From assembly GCF_020618415.1 (NCBI RefSeq), contig NZ_CP085345.1:2170001-2234000 (forward strand): a stretch of 64,000 bases of DNA, written 5' to 3'. The position numbers and the translations under genes were made by a program. Shown here piece after piece: positions 52,277 to 61,288 of this stretch (positions are counted from its first letter, which is position 1; each line of letters starts with the position of its first letter). The stretch comes from Cupriavidus sp. MP-37 (lineage in GTDB: Bacteria; Pseudomonadota; Gammaproteobacteria; Burkholderiales; Burkholderiaceae). The notes beneath the pieces were generated by a model. It searched no databases, was not told the origin of the DNA, and saw only the letters and a program-made list of their open reading frames with translations.

Positions 52277-52311
52277 TGTTTTAGGGGCTATTGGTAAATA
52301 CCCCTAAAACA
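52277..52311. promoter_or_regulatory. Second inverted repeat before tctB
   Basis: TGTTTTAGGGG and CCCCTAAAACA, perfect 11-bp complements, flank a 13-nt loop. It could be an operator with widely spaced half sites or an RNA hairpin. It starts 27 bp downstream of the first repeat. Confidence 0.5.
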
Positions 52312-52450
52312 GGACAAATGAAAGGCACCTGAAAGATCACGTCTCTAAGGTTCGGGTCAACCGTCGGGAAGCATGCCGTCCTGCATGCGCGGCGCGCCTG
52401 AGCCAGTGCGCCCCCGGCACGGCATTTCGTGAACTTTGAGGAGAATCGTT

Positions 52451-52912
52451 TTGCGCATACGCAGCCAAAAGGACTTTGCCTCCGGCCTGATGTTCATTCT
52501 GGTCGGTCTGGGCTTTTCCTGGGTCGCTCGCGGCTATTCCATGGGAACGGCCGCCAAGATGGGACCCGGATATTTTCCATTTCTGCTAGGCCTGGTGCTC
52601 GCCGTGCTGGGCGCGGTGGTGCTGCTGACCTCGTTGTCGCCCAAGGGCGAGCAAGACCACCTGGCACGCTGGGACCTGAAGACGTTGCTGTGGATCCTGG
52701 GCTCGGTGGTGCTGTTCGGCCTGCTGCTCAAGCCGCTGGGCATGGTGCTGTCGGTGTTCGTGCTGGTGCTGGTGTCGTCGATGGCGAGCCATGAGTTCAG
52801 CTGGAAGGGCGCGCTGCTCAACGCGGTGGTGCTGGTACTGATCAGCCTGGGCGCGTTCGTGTACGGCATCAACCTGCAGATGCCGGTGTGGCCGGCCTTC
52901 ATCACCGGTTAA
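52451..52912 (+). CDS. tctB: Tripartite tricarboxylate transporter, small membrane subunit
   Basis: 153 residues read from a TTG at 52451 (MRIRSQKDFASGLMFILVGL), chosen because a GAGGAG site lies 7 bp upstream; the frame extends upstream only to another TTG. Four hydrophobic helices match TctB (GMGPGYFPFLLG-like KMGPGYFPFLLGLVLAVLG). With TctA it forms the membrane part of a secondary carrier for tricarboxylates or related acids. The gene for TctA follows after 13 bp; no periplasmic TctC/Bug gene is adjacent. Confidence 0.88.
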   Translation: MRIRSQKDFASGLMFILVGLGFSWVARGYSMGTAAKMGPGYFPFLLGLVLAVLGAVVLLTSLSPKGEQDHLARWDLKTLLWILGSVVLFGLLLKPLGMVLSVFVLVLVSSMASHEFSWKGALLNAVVLVLISLGAFVYGINLQMPVWPAFITG

Positions 52913-52925
52913 GGAGCGCCGCATC

Positions 52926-54428
52926 ATGGAATTGTTTGAACACCTCGCGCTGGGCTTCTCCACGGCCCTGTCGCTGCAAAACCTGGCCTATGCCTTCCTG
53001 GGCTGCGTGCTGGGCACGCTGATCGGCGTGCTGCCGGGCCTGGGGCCGCTGGCCACCATCGCCATGCTGCTGCCGATCACCTACACGCTGCCGCCGGTGG
53101 CCGCGCTGATCATGCTGGCCGGCATCTATTACGGTGCGCAGTACGGCGGCTCGACCACCGCCATCCTGGTGAACCTGCCCGGTGAATCGTCGTCGGTGGT
53201 GACCACCATCGACGGCTACCAGATGGCGCGGCGCGGCCGCGCCGGCGTGGCGCTGGCCACCGCGGGCCTGGGCTCGTTCTTCGCCGGCTGCGTGGCCACG
53301 CTGATCCTGGCTGCGTTCGCCACGCCGCTGTCCGAGATCGCCTTCAAGTTCGGTCCGGCCGAGTACTTCTCGCTGATGGTGCTGGGCCTGATCGGCGCCG
53401 TGGTGCTGGCTTCCGGCTCGCTGCCCAAGGCCATCGCGATGATTGTGCTGGGCCTGCTGCTGGGCCTGATCGGCACCGACGTCAACTCCGGCGCCGCGCG
53501 CTTCTCGTTCGACGTGCCGGAGCTGACCGACGGCATCGACTTCGTCGCGCTGGCGATGGGCATGTTCGGCTTTGCCGAAATCATCGCCAACCTGGAGCAG
53601 AAGGAAGCCCGCGAGACCTTCACCAACAAGGTCACCAACCTGTTCCCGACCAAGGAAGACTTCAGGCGCATGATCCCGGCGGTACTGCGCGGCACCGCGC
53701 TGGGTTCGGCGCTGGGCATCCTGCCGGGCGGCGGCGCCTCGCTGGCCTCGTTCGCGGCGTACTCGCTCGAAAAGAAGACCTCCAAGAACGCGCACGAATT
53801 CGGCAAGGGCGCGATCGAAGGCGTGGCCGGTCCGGAATCGGCCAACAACGCCGCGGCACAGACCTCGTTCATCCCGCTGCTGACGCTGGGCATTCCGCCC
53901 AACGCGGTGATGGCGCTGATGGTGGGGGCCATGACCATCCACAACATCCAGCCGGGCCCGCAGGTGATGACCAGCAACCCGTCGCTGTTCTGGGGCCTGA
54001 TCGCCTCGATGTGGATCGGCAACCTGATGCTGATCATCCTGAACCTGCCGATGATCGGCATCTGGGTGAAGCTGCTGACCGTGCCGTACCGCTTCCTGTA
54101 CCCGGCCATCCTGGTGTTCTGCGGCATCGGCGTGTACTCGGTCAACAACCAGACCTTCGACGTGTTCATGGCCGCCGGCTTTGGCGTGATCGGCTACCTG
54201 TTCCTGAAGCTGAAGTGTGAACCCGCGCCGCTGCTGCTCGGCTTCGTGCTGGGGCCGATGATGGAAGAAAACTTCCGCCGTACGCTGCTGCTGTCGCGTG
54301 GCGACTTCAGTGTGTTCGTGACCCGGCCGCTGTCGGTGGGCCTTCTGATCGCCGCCGCCGCGCTGGTGGCAGTGGTGGCACTGCCGTCGATCAAGGCCAA
54401 GCGCGAGGAAGCGTTCCAGGAAGACTAG
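52926..54428 (+). CDS. tctA: Tripartite tricarboxylate transporter, large membrane subunit
   Basis: 500 residues with about 12 helices. Diagnostic motifs are GVLPGLGPLATIAMLLPITY near 35, GIYYGAQYGGSTTAILVNLPGE near 65 and GILPGGGASLASFAAYSLEK near 260, with GPESANNAAAQTSFIPLLTLGIPPN. It carries the substrate with protons or sodium. The stop is followed at 54495 by a clear terminator. The matching binding protein would have to come from elsewhere, as is common for the many orphan Bug proteins of Cupriavidus. Confidence 0.94.
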   Translation: MELFEHLALGFSTALSLQNLAYAFLGCVLGTLIGVLPGLGPLATIAMLLPITYTLPPVAALIMLAGIYYGAQYGGSTTAILVNLPGESSSVVTTIDGYQMARRGRAGVALATAGLGSFFAGCVATLILAAFATPLSEIAFKFGPAEYFSLMVLGLIGAVVLASGSLPKAIAMIVLGLLLGLIGTDVNSGAARFSFDVPELTDGIDFVALAMGMFGFAEIIANLEQKEARETFTNKVTNLFPTKEDFRRMIPAVLRGTALGSALGILPGGGASLASFAAYSLEKKTSKNAHEFGKGAIEGVAGPESANNAAAQTSFIPLLTLGIPPNAVMALMVGAMTIHNIQPGPQVMTSNPSLFWGLIASMWIGNLMLIILNLPMIGIWVKLLTVPYRFLYPAILVFCGIGVYSVNNQTFDVFMAAGFGVIGYLFLKLKCEPAPLLLGFVLGPMMEENFRRTLLLSRGDFSVFVTRPLSVGLLIAAAALVAVVALPSIKAKREEAFQED

Positions 54429-54494
54429 CGCCAGCGAGCGCCCCGGAATGGCGCCGGCGCGTGCAGCGCGACCGGCGTACGCCATGCAAGCATT

Positions 54495-54524
54495 CGGGGT
54501 GCCTTCGCGCACCCCGTTTTCTTT
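54495..54524 (+). terminator. Rho-independent terminator after tctBA
   Basis: CGGGGTGC and GCACCCCG form a perfect 8-bp stem around a 6-nt loop, followed by TTTTCTTT. It ends the tctBA transcript. Confidence 0.85.
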
Positions 54525-54599
54525 CGCGGGCGCGCCGCGTGCTCGCCCGCCTTACCTTACAGCTTGCCCGACTGCTGCAGCAGTCATGGGCAGCGCATC

Positions 54600-54968
54600 A
54601 TGATCAGGATTCCCGCACCACCGGGTGTGCCGACAGCGCCCATGAAACCGCCTACCCTTGACCGGTTTTTCTCACGCATCTATGTGCTCAAGCTGGTCCA
54701 GTCGAGCCCGTCGACGGTGCTCAGCCTGGTCGACCGGCTGCGCGAGCGCGGCATCGACAAGAACATCCGCTCGCTGCGGCCGATCCTGCGCAGCCTGATG
54801 ATGGCCCGCGCCATCACCGCGGAGCTGGTCGAAGGCAGCGGACGGGTGTATTGCATTACTGCGCAGGGGCGGGCGGAACTGGAGACGTATATCTCGCATC
54901 TGGCGGTGCTGAAGGCGGAGCTGGAACCGGCTGATGAAGGGCTGGAGCGGTCCGATGCCGAGGTTTGA
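54600..54968 (+). CDS. Small PadR-like winged-helix protein
   Basis: 122 residues from the ATG at 54600 (MIRIPAPPGVPTAPMKPPTL); a start at 54642 (MKPPTLDRFF) would give 108. The core FFSRIYVLKLVQSSPSTVLSLVDRLRERGI followed by LRPILRSLMMARAITAELVEGSGRVYCITAQGRAEL reads as a winged-helix domain of PadR type, with a short helical C-terminus that could dimerise. It would be a small DNA-binding regulator. Its target is not evident; it follows tctBA on the same strand, behind the terminator. Confidence 0.72.
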   Translation: MIRIPAPPGVPTAPMKPPTLDRFFSRIYVLKLVQSSPSTVLSLVDRLRERGIDKNIRSLRPILRSLMMARAITAELVEGSGRVYCITAQGRAELETYISHLAVLKAELEPADEGLERSDAEV

Positions 54969-55275
54969 AATAGGAAAGGCCTAATACCGATCGGTGCGAG
55001 CGCGCAGAACGCCCTGAAGGGATGGGGCAAAATGCGATTGAGATGGAGACTCGATGCGCGAATTCGTTGGACTGCTTCCGGCAGTTGCTGATTGTCTGTT
55101 GCCGGCCCGTCACGGTCATTCGCGGATGGCTTTTTTTTGCCGGCGAAACTCGTAAGCCTAGTGGCGCGGGACGAGTAAAAAGTCACGCGCCGCCGGGCTA
55201 GAGACGTATACACGTCTGCGCAGGTCGTGCTAGTTCAGCGCCTTTAGCAAACAAGGTATTTGCGGGTACGGAAAA
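54969..55275. other. Intergenic region downstream of the winged-helix gene
   Basis: About 307 bp without a supported gene, between two convergent genes. A short perfect repeat, AGACGT-ATAC-ACGTCT (55202-55217), is present. From here to about 57.0 kb the sequence is visibly less GC-rich than the rest of the window. Confidence 0.35.
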
Positions 55276-56157
55276 TCAGCGCCCGCCTGTATCCTGCACT
55301 TCATTAAGCAAGGCACGCGCAGCAAGTTTGCCAAGATTGTTGCCAGCGAAGGGGCTATCACCCGTCAAGAGCTTACGGTCCTGGAACGTGCTCCCATCGA
55401 TTTTGGTGTTAATGATCTCGACCCCCATGGCAGCCAGTTTTTCCCCGAAAAACCACCGTAGTGGGCCAGGCATATAGCCAATATCTGGTGTCTGCTTGTC
55501 CATGGCATCCGGGAATGCGCAGATTCGGTAGCCGCGGAAGAGATCTCCACCGTTGGGTTCACCGACGCTGGCAGAAAGCAAGGCGGCAGGTCCGTGACAC
55601 AGTGTGATAATGAATTTATCGTTCTGCATCGCCCATTGCAGGGTCGCCTTCATGTCAGAGCTCTCGGGAAGTCCCATCAGGGCACCATGGCCCCCCGGAA
55701 TGAAGACAGCAATGTAGTTCGTATCCTGGTCGAGGGAATCCACTACGTCGGAAAGTTTAAGCGGCTGCTTAAACTTTTGCTCATACTTATCATAGAGCGC
55801 CTTAATCTCCGCGTCTTCCGAAGGGAACGCCCACCATTCAAACTTAGTCGGATTGCCCGATAACGTGGCAATATCGAATTCGAAGCCCGCTCGGTCAAGG
55901 TGATACATGGGTAGGAGAGTCTCGACGGGATGGTTGCCAGTAGAAAAAAAGGTACCGTTTCCCGTCAGGAGATAGCGCTCATCCGCAGCGACGAGTAGTA
56001 CCTTCCACCGGCCACCCTGATAAGCGTCAGGATAGTCGGCATCCGCGAGGTTAGATTTGGGCGACGTAAATTGCGAGAGTGAATAAGGGGAGGGAAAGAA
56101 CGCATTGCGTTCGGCTGGGTCAGGCGTCGGCTGCTTGCTGTCTGTCTGGGACGTCAT
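55276..56157 (-). CDS. hchA: Hsp31-like DJ-1/PfpI-family protein (glyoxalase III / deglycase)
   Basis: 293 residues from the ATG at 56157 (GAAGGAAACTATC site); the frame continues to a TTG five codons earlier. It matches the Hsp31 architecture: Glu79 and His86 (HPVETLLPMYHLD), nucleophile Cys187 in ITLCHGPAALL and the nearby AVFIPGGHGALMGL. Hsp31 converts methylglyoxal to lactate and holds misfolded proteins. Codon use is more A/T tolerant than in the flanking genes, consistent with recent acquisition. A perfect 11-bp inverted repeat with a 4-nt loop lies within the gene (55752-55777). Confidence 0.9.
   Translation of the reverse strand: MTSQTDSKQPTPDPAERNAFFPSPYSLSQFTSPKSNLADADYPDAYQGGRWKVLLVAADERYLLTGNGTFFSTGNHPVETLLPMYHLDRAGFEFDIATLSGNPTKFEWWAFPSEDAEIKALYDKYEQKFKQPLKLSDVVDSLDQDTNYIAVFIPGGHGALMGLPESSDMKATLQWAMQNDKFIITLCHGPAALLSASVGEPNGGDLFRGYRICAFPDAMDKQTPDIGYMPGPLRWFFGEKLAAMGVEIINTKIDGSTFQDRKLLTGDSPFAGNNLGKLAARALLNEVQDTGGR
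55752..55777. repeat. Perfect inverted repeat within hchA
   Basis: AAAGTTTAAGC and GCTTAAACTTT flank GGCT. It may be a coincidence of coding for two Lys-Leu-type stretches. Listed because perfect 11-bp arms inside a gene are uncommon. Confidence 0.4.
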
Positions 56158-56997
56158 GATAGTTTCCTTCAAAAAAATCAGTTTTAGAGCTTAGTTTTCA
56201 CCGGCTTCAACATCGAATGAGGGATTTCCCCCCAATTACCAGCATGGGCCATGCCGCGGAGAGGGCGATCTCGCAGCCGCCGCCACGGGGATACCTTCGA
56301 CCTTGGCGATCACAGCCTTGGGAATATTGCGTAGGCGCTCGCCGAGCATCCGGGTTAGGCGGAAGGTGCGTGTATTCGAGGTTGTTTTCGGTGCCGAGCC
56401 GACACGGTGCAAGCCCGAGTGGGCGATAGAGAACTTCGGAACGGCGCCTGCAGGATGATGACGCGTCGCTGCCAAGCCATGCTGCTCGTCCCGCGCTTCC
56501 AGGGCCAAGCCAGCTTTTCCTTCCTTGAAGAACCTTACGAATCGCATGACGTTACTCCTGCATGCTTGGAACTACACATGTCACTCTATGGCCTGCGGAC
56601 CCATTCGCGAGCAGTTGATTGTGGGAAGGCAAAACTCGTCTTCAGGTTTAAGAAGTAAGGACCGCCAACCAATGATCCCCGTATCGTTGCCGTGTTTGCA
56701 AGGAGCCTCCCTAAGTGGGGGGGGGCATGGTTTCGTCGGACAAGCCCCCCGCATCCCCCCCCGTTGACGGTATCCCAATTCCCTTGTGGCTTGACTTCCG
56801 TTTCGGCGATCATCTATTACAGTCGTACCCGCACCTGGTCAACTGATCCTAGTGAAGGAAAGTCAGGCGCGAGAGGCAAGGAGTCGCTATCGAATCATCA
56901 AGCCTGAGTCCGCCGCCGAGATGGTGCGCCGGGAACAGGCGAAAGAATGGGATGTGATCGTCTAGTGTGTTCCGCCCGCCGTCAGGAAGAGTTCGGG
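56158..56997. other. Degenerate 840-bp region with gene debris
   Basis: No intact gene. The minus strand at 56230-56547 keeps FAH-like and enoyl-CoA-hydratase-like fragments (listed separately). A run of nine G (56717-56725) and one of eight C (56755-56762) occur near 56.7 kb. The right end should contain the promoter of the MalT-like gene. It has the look of a decayed insertion hotspot. Confidence 0.45.
56219..56547 (-). pseudogene. Chimeric remnant: FAH-like start joined to enoyl-CoA hydratase-like fragment
   Basis: The frame from 56547 opens MRFVRFFKEGKAGLALEARD, like the N-terminus of fumarylacetoacetate hydrolase-family proteins. It then reads LTRMLGERLRNIPKAVIAKV followed by EGIPVAAA, like the segment of enoyl-CoA hydratases before the oxyanion loop. 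A frame change at about 56281 gives GCEIALSAAW, the expected next piece of a hydratase. The parts are too short and mixed to be functional. Homology is judged by eye only. Confidence 0.4.
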
Positions 56998-59787
56998 ATG
57001 ACCCAATCATCGCCGGTGGTTGCTGCGCAACCACCTCTATGGCGGCCAGCCTTGATCTTGACGAAGCTCGCTCCGCCGGTAACGCGCCACTATATCCATC
57101 GTGAGCGCGCCATCGGTCGATTGCGCCTTGGCATTGAGCGCAAGCTAACGGTGCTAATAGCCCCCGCCGGCTTCGGCAAGACATCGCTGTTGAGTGAATG
57201 GACGCGAGTCATGGCGCAGGAAGGCTGTGCCGTTGGCTGGCTCAGCATTGACCGCGACGATGATGATCTCTTCCAGTTTGGCGCCTATCTGCTTGCCGCG
57301 GCCAGGGATGCTTGCACGCAGGCTGGCGATCCAGTTCCGAGCCGCCTGGAGCCGGACCCGCTGGCGCCGGCGGACGTGATGCTTGCCGAATTCCTCAATG
57401 CGGTCGCGGCGCTGCCGCGGCAGATGGTGCTGGTGCTGGATGACTTCGATCGGCTGGCATCGGCTGCCATTCACGAGGCAGTGTTCCGGCTGCTGCGCTA
57501 TGCGCCGGAGAACCTGCATCTGCTCGTCGCCGGGCGCAGCGAGCCGGCTTTTCCGCTGAGCTTCTTCGAGGTCCGGGGCCAATTGCTGAAGCTGGACGCG
57601 GAAGCTCTGCGCTTCGATCGCGCGGAGACACAGGCGTTCTTCTCTGCGGTTTCGGGCCACGCCCTAAGCGCGGCGCAGACTGAGGCGCTGCTGCAAGCGA
57701 CTGAAGGCTGGGTGGCTGGCTTGCAACTGGCGTCGCTTGCATTGAGCACGAACGACCATACCGGCGAATTCGCGGAGCGCTTGCCGTTCGCCCGGCGCAG
57801 CGTTGAAGCGTATCTGAATGAGAACGTGTTTGTTCACATCCCCGAGTCGCTTCAGTCATTTCTCCTGCAGACCGCGGTGCTGGACCGGATGTCAGTGCCT
57901 TTATGCAATGCGGTCACAGGATCTGCCGAGGCGCATGCCAGTTTTGAGTGGCTGATGGCACGGAACATGTTCGTCAGGCCGCTGGATGCTGAGGGCCAGT
58001 GGTACCGCTATCACGCGCTGTTTATCGAATACCTGAGACAACGTCTGATTCGGGAACGGCCACACGAAGTCGCCGGGTTACATCGAAGGGCCAGTGAATG
58101 GTTTGCGGCGCAATCGCTATGGACGGAGGCCGTCAGACACGCCCTGGCAGCCGGCGATGTCGATCGCGCCGCGGCCTGGGTCGAGCAATGCGCAATGAGC
58201 CTGGTGGAGGCCAGCGATGTGCGTACTGTTCTGAGCTGGGTCGCGAAACTGCCCCCCGAGGCAGTGCGTGGCCACCCGCGATTGCGCCTGGCGCATACCT
58301 GGGCGCTCGCGCTGACAATGCAAGCCGTCGCGGCAAAGCGGGAATTGCAGGCGGTCGAGGATGACATCGGGCTCGGGCTGCTGCCTGTCACCGAGGTGGT
58401 CCGTATCGAGTTGCTGGCGGTTAAGGCGCTGATCGCGGGCCTGTCCGACGAGAGTCAGCGCTCTCTCGAAATGGGACGCAAGGTCCTGGAGCTCGGCCCG
58501 GCGGAAGGCTCATGGGCGGAAGGAATTGGCCTGACGACGCTTATCTTCGGGCTTAGCTATGCGTCCGGGTTTGGGGAAATCGAGCGGTTGCGGAACACGC
58601 TGACGTTTGGTACCGGGGCGAACGCGCCGATCTACGCAACGGTGTACCGGCAGAGCATGGTCGGGCTCAGCTTGTTCGTGGAAGGCAGGCTGGGCGAGGC
58701 CGTTCAGACCCTGGAGGACGCGCTACGCGAATCTAACACGCGCGCCGGCCGGCAGTCTGCCGCATCGGTACTCCCGGTCGGATACCTGGCCGCCATTCAC
58801 TATGAATGGAATGACTTGGCCCGGGTCGACGAACTGCTGGAAGGACGGCTCGAGCTGGCGCTGCAATCCTGCTCGCTAGGGCCGTTGGTCGGCTTCTGCG
58901 TGACGATGGCCCGGCTGCGGCTGCTTGCGGGAAAGCAGGACGAAGCCTACCGGATCGTGGAAGACGCGGAAGCCGTTGCCAGGAACCGCCAATGGCTGCG
59001 CATGCAGGTCGCGTGCAAGGCCGAGGCGATCAGGATCAGTATCCAGTCCGGCGACCTGGCCCGTGCCACGAGGATCGGCCACGAACTGGAAGCGCTGGTC
59101 GGGCCGCGGCCAGCGAGCTTGCAGGGCAGTTACCTGGAGACCTGGCAGCGTTTCGAAGTGGCGCATTGCCGTCTGCTGGTGGCCCGGGGCCGGCCAGCGG
59201 AAGCCGTGCCTATCCTGCAGGGCGTGCATGAGAAACTGCGCGCCACGGGAATGCAATATCTGAGCGCCCAGATCGCGGTAACGCTCGCTGTTGCTTTGCA
59301 TAGTGCCGGACAGCGCGCGCAGGCCGTACAGGCCATGCAGGAAGCGGTTGCATATGGCCAGAAGAACGGCCTGCAGCGCGTGTTTCTCGACGCCGGGCCG
59401 GTGGCCCGGAACATCCTTGAAGGCCTGCGCCAGCAGCCGGTGCTGCCGGCCGAGGTTGAGCGCTGGTATGTGGACGGACTATGCGCAAGCTTCAATGCGC
59501 CGGCCAGCGCGGTGGATGCCGCGCGTGTCGCCTCCACGGAGTATCTGGCGGAGCCACTGGCCGCTAGCAGGCTGAGCGCCCGCGAAGTTGAAATCCTGGA
59601 CTACGTGGCGAGGGGGCTGTCCAACAAGGAAATCGCTCGGGCCATCCGCGTCGCGCCGGAAACGGTGAAGTGGCACCTGAAGAATATCTTTGAGAAGCTG
59701 AAGGTGAATTCCCGCATCCAGGCGGTCCGCAGCGGCCTTGGCCGTGACCTGCCCAAGGTCGTGGAACGAAACATGCCGCGGAACTAG
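56998..59787 (+). CDS. MalT-like LuxR-family (LAL) ATP-dependent regulator
   Basis: 929 residues from the ATG at 56998 (AGGAAGAGTTCGGG site). The NTPase module has Walker A APAGFGKTSL (55-64) and Walker B VLVLDDFDRL (144-153). A long helical repeat region follows (about 330-830), then a LuxR HTH (about 858-915): LSAREVEILDYVARGLSNKE then APETVKWHLKNIFEKLKV. Proteins of this type activate promoters when a small molecule and ATP bind. The target is unknown; hchA and the truncated MFS gene are the nearest genes. The sequence is otherwise intact, unlike the debris upstream. Confidence 0.92.
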   Translation: MTQSSPVVAAQPPLWRPALILTKLAPPVTRHYIHRERAIGRLRLGIERKLTVLIAPAGFGKTSLLSEWTRVMAQEGCAVGWLSIDRDDDDLFQFGAYLLAAARDACTQAGDPVPSRLEPDPLAPADVMLAEFLNAVAALPRQMVLVLDDFDRLASAAIHEAVFRLLRYAPENLHLLVAGRSEPAFPLSFFEVRGQLLKLDAEALRFDRAETQAFFSAVSGHALSAAQTEALLQATEGWVAGLQLASLALSTNDHTGEFAERLPFARRSVEAYLNENVFVHIPESLQSFLLQTAVLDRMSVPLCNAVTGSAEAHASFEWLMARNMFVRPLDAEGQWYRYHALFIEYLRQRLIRERPHEVAGLHRRASEWFAAQSLWTEAVRHALAAGDVDRAAAWVEQCAMSLVEASDVRTVLSWVAKLPPEAVRGHPRLRLAHTWALALTMQAVAAKRELQAVEDDIGLGLLPVTEVVRIELLAVKALIAGLSDESQRSLEMGRKVLELGPAEGSWAEGIGLTTLIFGLSYASGFGEIERLRNTLTFGTGANAPIYATVYRQSMVGLSLFVEGRLGEAVQTLEDALRESNTRAGRQSAASVLPVGYLAAIHYEWNDLARVDELLEGRLELALQSCSLGPLVGFCVTMARLRLLAGKQDEAYRIVEDAEAVARNRQWLRMQVACKAEAIRISIQSGDLARATRIGHELEALVGPRPASLQGSYLETWQRFEVAHCRLLVARGRPAEAVPILQGVHEKLRATGMQYLSAQIAVTLAVALHSAGQRAQAVQAMQEAVAYGQKNGLQRVFLDAGPVARNILEGLRQQPVLPAEVERWYVDGLCASFNAPASAVDAARVASTEYLAEPLAASRLSAREVEILDYVARGLSNKEIARAIRVAPETVKWHLKNIFEKLKVNSRIQAVRSGLGRDLPKVVERNMPRN

Positions 59788-59829
59788 CCGCGGACGCGCA
59801 GTCCGATTGCGAACCACTCAGTCCCCCTC

Positions 59830-60010
59830 ATGTCCTTTCCAGCCATACCTGCGTTCTTTGCCAGCCGCATGGACGCAGGACGCGGATTCACACTCCAGCA
59901 CACGATACGTGTCACGTTCATGGTGGCGGCAAGCGTGCCGACCCCGATCTATGCGCGCTATCGCGAGCGATGGGGGGTCTCCGCAGTCATGCTGACTGCC
60001 TTGCTGACCA
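59830..60010 (+). pseudogene. Truncated MFS transporter (N-terminal remnant)
   Basis: The frame from 59830 reads MSFPAIPAFFASRMDAGRGF, then IRVTFMVAASVPTPIYARYR and ERWGVSAVMLTALLTT. The motif ASVPTPIYARYRERWGVS is the first loop of a common MFS drug-exporter type (usually SSVPTPLYALYQ). After about 57 codons the similarity ends and the frame runs through antisense of the quinone oxidoreductase gene. An internal deletion is likely. The rest of 59788-60108 shows nothing else. Confidence 0.55.
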
Positions 60011-60108
60011 CGGGCACCAAGGCAAGGATGAGCGCACGCGGGGCACGGGTACCGGAATGGTCGGAGCGGGCGGTATCGCCCGCGCCCAGGTTATGCAGCA
60101 CAGCGGCG

Positions 60109-61128
60109 CTACTTATCCATCTTCAGCACAATCTTGCCAATATGGGTGCCGGAGTCCATAAGCTCATGGGCTGCTCGCGCCTGCTCCAGCGCAAAGGTCT
60201 GGTAGATCAATGGCTTGACCGCGCCAGACGCCAACAGCGGCCATACCTGCGCCTCGAGTTCGCGAATGATCTCGGCCTTTTCCTCAGGTGTGCGCGAGCG
60301 CAAGGTCGACCCGATATGTGTGAGTCGCTTGGTCAGCATCGGGAACAGGTCGACTTCCTTGGCAACGCCTTTTATCACGCCAATTTGCACGATGCGCCCG
60401 TTAACGGCCGCGGCCGCGTAGTTCCGGGGGACATAATCGCCGGCGATAATATCCATCACGACATCGACACCCTTGCCATCGGTGACCCGCATGACGGCGT
60501 CGACAAAATCCTCATCCAGGTAATTGACCGCGTAATCGGCGCCGAGGGCGAGGCTGGCGTCGCGTTGTGCGTTCGAGGCGACGGTGGTGATTATCTTGGC
60601 CGCGCCAAAGGCCTTGCTGAGCATGGTGGCCGTGGTGCCGATCCCGGAAGCGCCGCCATGGATCAGGATGGTGTCGCCCCTGGTGAACTGACCCCGCTGG
60701 AACAGGTTCAGCCAGACGGTCATGAACGTCTCAGGCATCGCGGCGGCTTCCACCAGTTCAAGGCCCTCGGGCAGGTGCAAGGTATTGTGCTCGCTGGCGA
60801 CACTATACTCGGCGTATCCACCCCCCGGAATCAGGGCGCAGACAAGGTCGCCGACCTTGAATCCGGTGACGCCCTGGCCGAGAGCCACCACCGCGCCCGC
60901 TACCTCGAGGCCCGGAATGTCGGACGCGCCGGGAGGCGGATCGTACAGTCCCTTGCGCTGGAACACGTCGGGGCCATTGACGCCCGCAGCATGGTGGCGG
61001 ATCAGCAGTTCGCCTATGCCGGGCTTAGGGACCGGACGTCGCGTGGGCACCAGCACTTCCGGGCCACCGGGATGTGTGATTTCGATGGCGGTCATCATAT
61101 CGGGGATCTTACTCAGAGGCGAATGCAT
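60109..61128 (-). CDS. NAD(P)H-quinone oxidoreductase (zinc-less MDR, PIG3-like)
   Basis: 339 residues from the ATG at 61128 (AGGAAAAGCC site). The medium-chain dehydrogenase fold lacks the structural zinc cysteines. Motifs are AAGVNGPDVFQRKGLYDPPP, GLEVAGAVVALGQGV, and the NADPH loop LIHGGASGIGTTATMLSKAF. Such enzymes reduce quinones with NADPH, limiting semiquinone formation. It is divergent from a LysR gene whose putative site lies between them. The 3' end is convergent with the MFS remnant. Confidence 0.92.
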   Translation of the reverse strand: MHSPLSKIPDMMTAIEITHPGGPEVLVPTRRPVPKPGIGELLIRHHAAGVNGPDVFQRKGLYDPPPGASDIPGLEVAGAVVALGQGVTGFKVGDLVCALIPGGGYAEYSVASEHNTLHLPEGLELVEAAAMPETFMTVWLNLFQRGQFTRGDTILIHGGASGIGTTATMLSKAFGAAKIITTVASNAQRDASLALGADYAVNYLDEDFVDAVMRVTDGKGVDVVMDIIAGDYVPRNYAAAAVNGRIVQIGVIKGVAKEVDLFPMLTKRLTHIGSTLRSRTPEEKAEIIRELEAQVWPLLASGAVKPLIYQTFALEQARAAHELMDSGTHIGKIVLKMDK

Positions 61129-61236
61129 GGCTTTTCCTGGATAACTTGTGAACGCTGGCGAAGAATCCGTCATGGGATTACCGTCGCGGTTGAGGGAGTA
61201 TAGGCAGCAGGAATTTGATTATGTGATGCAGGTTTT

Positions 61237-61249
61237 CATGGCTGCCATG
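61237..61249. promoter_or_regulatory. Palindrome between quinone oxidoreductase and LysR gene
   Basis: CATGGC and GCCATG flank a T. It lies in the 160-bp divergent gap, 40 bp before the LysR start, and could be that regulator's recognition site. Confidence 0.4.
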
Positions 61250-61288
61250 CAGAATTGCATCGGCCCTCCTTGGGGCATATAGGGCGAT

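Larger units (their letters stand above)
52019..52450. promoter_or_regulatory. 430-bp control region upstream of tctBA with two long inverted repeats
   Basis: No gene is supported. It contains the hairpin at 52141, a perfect 12-bp-arm operator-like repeat at 52224 and an 11-bp stem with 13-nt loop at 52277-52311. They are listed separately. The last two sit at -227 and -140 from tctB and are probably regulatory. Confidence 0.45.
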
